9,534 nucleotides of DNA. Origin: Alphaproteobacteria bacterium. Its GTDB lineage: Bacteria > Pseudomonadota > Alphaproteobacteria > Bin95. How positions within the stretch are numbered: position 1 is the first letter of the stretch; every line of letters begins with the position of its first letter. The notes under the pieces are model-generated. The model was given only the letters and a program-made list of their open reading frames with translations. It was not told the DNA's origin and searched no databases. Location of the stretch: contig JAJECF010000147.1 of NCBI GenBank assembly GCA_022822125.1, positions 1-9,534 of the forward strand, in the 5' to 3' direction. A program made the position numbers and the translations under genes. Shown here one piece after another: positions 5,860-9,534 of this stretch.

Positions 5860-6816
5860 ATGGCTAACGTCGAATCTATAGACTCTCTAGTATCTGAGAT
5901 ATTTGAAAGCATTAGACAACTTCGAGGTTTCGATAAATTCGACCAATTCGACAAAAACCGCAAGTCTTTTAATATAATTCATGGCGCATTGGATTTAATC
6001 GGCGACACGGAATTTGCAATAGATGAATTTAGCTCCATGTACAAATCTGGTCGGCTGGATTATTTGTCTGTATATGGATTGCTCCAAGCATTGCAAACGC
6101 AGCAAGACGTTGTTTCGGAGCTGTGCAAAGCTATTCCCATTCCTGAAAGCTCAATAAAAAGTGACCTTGAAGATATCAGAAGAATGAGAGCATTGACTGC
6201 TGCTCATCCAATCAACCCTCATCCAGACAACAAGCAAGACAATGCTGCCAGAACAGGAATCATTAGTCGCAGCCACCTACTAAATGGCAAGTTTGGATAC
6301 ATGACTACATTCGACGATGGGCGACCGAGCGAATTCAAAGAGGTCGATCTAACCGAACCGATTGAACGACAATTGGAGTATGTAGCAGCGGAGCTTGGCC
6401 GCGTACGCGACGAATTGATTCGCCGCAAAGAAGAACACTACAAGGAGTTTCGTTCCGTGAAACTTGCCGACGTATTTCATCTGTCATCCAACTGGATGAT
6501 GGGACATGTTGAAGAAGCAGTAACCGAAAAGGACAAGCGGCCCATTGCATTAGCGAATTTACAGACCATTGAAGATTATCTTCAGCGCTATACCAATCTC
6601 CTTCGGGAGAGGGGTAAGCGGCACGAGAACCATGTCATGAATTCCGTTCAACCCAGCCTTCATTGCATAAAACGTCTAAAGAAATACCTTGGAGGAAGGA
6701 AGACTAACATCTCGAAGGCTGACGCCGAAATATTTGCTGATTGGGTTCGTTCAAAATTGCAAGAAATTCAACACTACGCAGAGGTTATCGATAGAGATTA
6801 TGAGAATAAGGAATAA
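5860..6816 (+). CDS. Uncharacterised 318-aa helical protein with possible HEPN-type Rx5H motif
   Basis: I do not recognise a named gene. The product is charged, mostly helical and has no signal peptide or membrane helix. Near residues 102-121 it reads DLEDIRRMRALTAAHPINPH. This resembles the (D/E)IRxxRxxxxxHP stretch of HEPN-like proteins, where Arg110 and His116 would form an Rx5H pair typical of HEPN ribonucleases and toxins. A following block (ISRSHLLNGKFGYMTTF, then FKEVDLTEPIERQLEY, about 135-174) recalls uncharacterised bacterial proteins that carry the same Arg/His stretch. The C-terminal half (about 180-318) is coiled helices ending in KLQEIQHYAEVIDRDYENKE. I chose the ATG at 5860 for its GGGAA and promoter; a TTG at 5803 would add 19 residues. 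Base use is clearly AT-richer than the genes to the left, a sign of transfer. It converges on a DNA methyltransferase 11 bp away, so a defence or toxin role is my inference and the motif could be chance. Confidence 0.75.
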   Translation: MANVESIDSLVSEIFESIRQLRGFDKFDQFDKNRKSFNIIHGALDLIGDTEFAIDEFSSMYKSGRLDYLSVYGLLQALQTQQDVVSELCKAIPIPESSIKSDLEDIRRMRALTAAHPINPHPDNKQDNAARTGIISRSHLLNGKFGYMTTFDDGRPSEFKEVDLTEPIERQLEYVAAELGRVRDELIRRKEEHYKEFRSVKLADVFHLSSNWMMGHVEEAVTEKDKRPIALANLQTIEDYLQRYTNLLRERGKRHENHVMNSVQPSLHCIKRLKKYLGGRKTNISKADAEIFADWVRSKLQEIQHYAEVIDRDYENKE

Positions 6817-6830
6817 TAGTACTCGTACTA
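6817..6830. other. 14-bp palindrome filling the convergent gap
   Basis: TAGTAC-TC-GTACTA begins right after the TAA of the Rx5H-motif gene and ends on the TAG stop of the methyltransferase gene. The loop of two bases is too small for a normal terminator hairpin and no T-tract follows. It could be a protein site, or simply a compact end-to-end junction. Confidence 0.3.
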
Positions 6831-9534
6831 GACCGCATCGAGCAACTCCGCCACCATTTCTTCCAACCGCGCAGCAATACCGTGTCTAGCAAGGGCGGCG
6901 CGGATGCGTTTGCGGGTAGTGACGAAATATTCGCTTTCCTTTAGCGGAACGTTATTTGCGACCCGTTCCGCCGTACCAGCCGCACGAGCAAGCCGTTGAT
7001 GGAGAGCGTTATCCTTGTCGAAGCGCGGAATCGGCAGGTTGAACACATATTTGTCGAAGTCTCGCGCGCCCCACTGACCCTGCGATTGAAATTGAGCAAC
7101 CTCATTGCGCAGGGTTTCGCTGTTGAGAACACCGCAAAGATAGCGAGCCTCTTTCAGGTTTTCTGGCTTTGCCCAGTATAATTTATGTTCGAAAACACAA
7201 TTTGAATTCTGGACGACGCAAGCCGCAGGATTGGTTCCAGAAGCTGCATAAACGATACGAATTGACGCAACCGGAAATTGGCAAGATAACTCGCCGTGAT
7301 AGTCGATACGCTCAAGATGGGTCATTGCGCTCCGTTTATGCTTTTCCCACAGCTCCTCCGTTGACTCCAACCATCGCGTCAAACGGAGATAGCCACGCTG
7401 GATAGCTTTGCCGGCATCCATCAATTCGCCACGTTCATTGTCCCACGGAATAACAGCAAGCGGCATCCCCAGCAGGCGGAACGGGGCGATGGATTCGCCG
7501 AGCAGCGCAGGCCGTAGGAATTCCTTATCGACTGGACCCTGCGGCGGAACCAGTTCCTTCCAAGGTTTCTTGTCCTGATTGCCGGTCCGTCCCCTGACTA
7601 CCGGAAAATCCGGACTCGGGGGCAAGCGCCCTACCTGCGGCACCTGTTCCACGAACACCAAGCGTCGAGGCACCAAAGTTGCACCTTGTCGAAATGCGCC
7701 ACGATACGGCGATCCGCCCTCGTCAGCGGCTTCCGTCGGCCACGGTGCGAGCGATTCGGTCAGACAAAGGTCCGCTTCCGCCTCATCCGCATCGCGCCGC
7801 GGTAGCCTGCCTTCGAATGCACGAACTTCGTCGGGCAGCGCCGCGGGAGACACGCCATCGTGAATCTCGGCAATCAGCACGCCGCTCGGCACCGGAAAGA
7901 GCGGTTGTACTTCCGACTCGAATGTCCAAGCCTCGGTAAATCGAAGCCTGAACTCGACATAGCCAGCCCACACGACCTCGCCCCTACGGAACTCGCGGTA
8001 GGCTAGGCGCGACAGGGCGGCGTAGGGCATCACCAACGCGATCCGCCCCGATTTCTTCATGTAGAGCAAGGCCGCGCGCATATAGAAGTAGCCCGATAAG
8101 TCCTGCTGCGTCGCGACCTTGCCGCCAACCCAGAGCCGCGCCGCGCCGCATTCCGCACGAAACCGTCTCTGGAAGCTCGCGCTCATATATCGGAACGCTA
8201 CCCAAGGTGGATTGCCGATCACGACATCCGCCTTCTGCCCCTCGCTCGACAGCCACACCGGCCGGGCCAGATTGCGCGCGACATAGCCCCAGATATGGTT
8301 GCGGCCTTCACCTTGAAGGCGGCGCATGACTTCGTACGTCTTGCAGAGAACATCCCCGTCGTTGTTGAAGACGGAAATTTCACGTTCCATCCACGCTCTG
8401 AAATTTCGCACCGGTTCGGATCGGGCGCCGAATTCGATCATCGTGTTCAGAACCCGGTCGAATAGTTCGCTGTCGGATGCAACTTCGGCCGGAAAGCGCA
8501 ACGTTGCCGCACCAAAGCTTCGCGGACTCGGGTCTTGTACCTTTACCGCGGGAACGAAAATTTCCAGCGTGTCCGCATCGGCGAACATGTCCGGGTGTTC
8601 GCCGTTCTCGCCCGGCCGCGGCCGGTTCCATTGCAAGGCATCGCCCAGATAGACCGGCAGGGCCAAACTGCCGGGATGCCCTTCGCGCAAAGCGGGCATG
8701 AGCGCGAGCAGGTAAGTCACGCGGGCGAAGATGACCGCGACGGGGTGAATGTCGATCCCGGCAACGTTTTCGGCGGCGCGCCGCGCCGCATCCGCCGGTC
8801 CCAGGCCGCCGGCCTCCGCTGCGCCGAGGATCTTCTTGACCGCCTGAAAGAGGAAGGTGCCCGATCCGCAGGCCGGGTCCATCACCCTCTGCTCCAACGG
8901 GCGATCCACGGCCGTCGCAACCATGCGGGCCGCCAGCCAATCGGGGGTATAGTATTCGCCGAGATCGTGGCGGGCCTCCGGGTCGATCAGGCTCTCGTAA
9001 AGCGCCTTGAGGATATCGACCCGGATATCGTGGAGCCGGAAACGGTTCACCTGCCGCGCGATCCGCATGACGAGCGCTGCGCCGCCCTCGGCCTCCACCA
9101 CCCAATCGAAGAAGTCCGGTTCGCTTTGTCCGGTCACGCCGTAGTTCGCGAACGCGGCGCCGTGCAAAATCGCGTCCGCATCCTGCGGCGGGGTTTCGAT
9201 CATCGCCGCCCACGCCACTGCTTTGGCGACGATGACGAGATAGGTGTGTTGGAGAAACAGGGTATCGGCGTGACGGAGGAATACGGGGTGGTCCCCCATC
9301 TCCGCACCGTAGGCGAGGCTCAGGAGGCGGTTCCAGAGTTCGCGCTTCAGGCGCGCCTCGGGCGTCTGCGCGACCTGCCCCCACAGTTCGCCGAGGTCGT
9401 CGAGGGCGCGTCGGGCGGCCAGGCTCTCGCGGCCGAATTCGCGCCGGATCGTTTCGGGGTCGGGCAGCAGGTCTTCGCCGATGGCGACCGTGCTGCGCAG
9501 CCAGGCCAGCAATTCCCAGGAATTTTCCGGGTCG
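6828..9534 (-). CDS. N6-adenine DNA methyltransferase with target-recognition region (type I/IIG/Eco57I-like), 5' truncated
   Basis: This enzyme should transfer a methyl group from S-adenosylmethionine to adenine in a specific DNA site, as part of a restriction-modification or related defence system. The frame is open to the window edge (901 codons visible). Upstream of the TTG at 9512 the reading continues DPENSWEL, so the true start is outside. Numbered from that TTG, motifs in order are LGEYYTP (184-190, motif X region), DPACGSGTFLF (212-222, AdoMet-binding motif I), GIDIHP (252-257, motif II), YLGDAL (288-293, motif III) and VVIGNPPW (430-437, catalytic motif IV). The C-terminal third looks like a target-recognition domain ending in YLCGVLNSETLRNEVAQFQ and FNLPIPRFD, as in type IIG and type I specificity proteins. 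The spacing between motifs III and IV is unusually long (about 140 residues). No nuclease or helicase motif is visible in this part. Possible settings are type IIG, type ISP, a DISARM-type methylase or a BREX-like system; I cannot choose. Confidence 0.9.
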   Translation of the reverse strand, partial: DPENSWELLAWLRSTVAIGEDLLPDPETIRREFGRESLAARRALDDLGELWGQVAQTPEARLKRELWNRLLSLAYGAEMGDHPVFLRHADTLFLQHTYLVIVAKAVAWAAMIETPPQDADAILHGAAFANYGVTGQSEPDFFDWVVEAEGGAALVMRIARQVNRFRLHDIRVDILKALYESLIDPEARHDLGEYYTPDWLAARMVATAVDRPLEQRVMDPACGSGTFLFQAVKKILGAAEAGGLGPADAARRAAENVAGIDIHPVAVIFARVTYLLALMPALREGHPGSLALPVYLGDALQWNRPRPGENGEHPDMFADADTLEIFVPAVKVQDPSPRSFGAATLRFPAEVASDSELFDRVLNTMIEFGARSEPVRNFRAWMEREISVFNNDGDVLCKTYEVMRRLQGEGRNHIWGYVARNLARPVWLSSEGQKADVVIGNPPWVAFRYMSASFQRRFRAECGAARLWVGGKVATQQDLSGYFYMRAALLYMKKSGRIALVMPYAALSRLAYREFRRGEVVWAGYVEFRLRFTEAWTFESEVQPLFPVPSGVLIAEIHDGVSPAALPDEVRAFEGRLPRRDADEAEADLCLTESLAPWPTEAADEGGSPYRGAFRQGATLVPRRLVFVEQVPQVGRLPPSPDFPVVRGRTGNQDKKPWKELVPPQGPVDKEFLRPALLGESIAPFRLLGMPLAVIPWDNERGELMDAGKAIQRGYLRLTRWLESTEELWEKHKRSAMTHLERIDYHGELSCQFPVASIRIVYAASGTNPAACVVQNSNCVFEHKLYWAKPENLKEARYLCGVLNSETLRNEVAQFQSQGQWGARDFDKYVFNLPIPRFDKDNALHQRLARAAGTAERVANNVPLKESEYFVTTRKRIRAALARHGIAARLEEMVAELLDAV

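Noticed and set aside
5682..5963. Minus-strand 93-codon frame over the leader and 5' end of the Rx5H gene
   Set aside because: It is antisense to the start of a better-supported gene and shows no motif.
8380..9384. Second minus-strand frame inside the methyltransferase gene
   Set aside because: The translation is arginine/glycine/proline-rich shadow sequence, while the other frame carries all methyltransferase motifs in order.
9510..9512. TTG at 9512 as the start of the methyltransferase
   Set aside because: The frame stays open to the window edge and the upstream residues (DPENSWEL) read smoothly into the protein, with no ribosome site before the TTG.

Overview
The window looks like a chromosomal segment of a high-GC proteobacterium, most likely alphaproteobacterial. 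I infer this from the very GC-rich codon use of the left part (43 of 60 bases are G/C at 4441-4500), the style of the MarR and sulfatase genes, and the small membrane/coiled-coil protein. No rRNA or tRNA is present, so the lineage cannot be fixed.

Left part (1-5298), catabolic: the 3' part of an FAD-dependent aromatic-ring monooxygenase runs into the window on the plus strand. It is followed by a small membrane-anchored coiled-coil protein. Next comes a divergent regulatory unit. A MarR-family regulator and a formylglycine-type sulfatase are on the minus strand, apparently one transcription unit. A second, distantly related sulfatase leaves on the plus strand. The 184-bp divergent region holds two short palindromes just upstream of marR that are good operator candidates. 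My inference is a MarR-controlled switch for using sulfate esters, possibly aromatic ones given the nearby monooxygenase. The substrate is not determined by the sequence.

Middle part (5299-5859), non-coding: it holds a strong GC hairpin behind the second sulfatase and two copies of a repeat built on TGTCATGAWATGTCATG, each copy in the loop of a long GC-rich inverted repeat. It also holds a short 3' scar that matches the last codons of the sulfatase gene, with identical spacing and an equivalent stop. Base composition drops right after this scar, which I read as the edge of acquired DNA.

Right part (5860-9534), accessory and probably defence-related: an AT-rich gene (21 of 60 G/C at 5881-5940) encodes a 318-residue protein of unknown function with a possible HEPN-type Rx5H motif. 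It converges, with an 11-bp gap, on a large minus-strand N6-adenine DNA methyltransferase of the type I/IIG/Eco57I kind. That gene has a C-terminal target-recognition region and is cut by the window end. The restriction or helicase partners, if any, would lie beyond position 9534. The lower GC of the 3' part of the methyltransferase gene and of the converging gene suggests they may have moved as a block.
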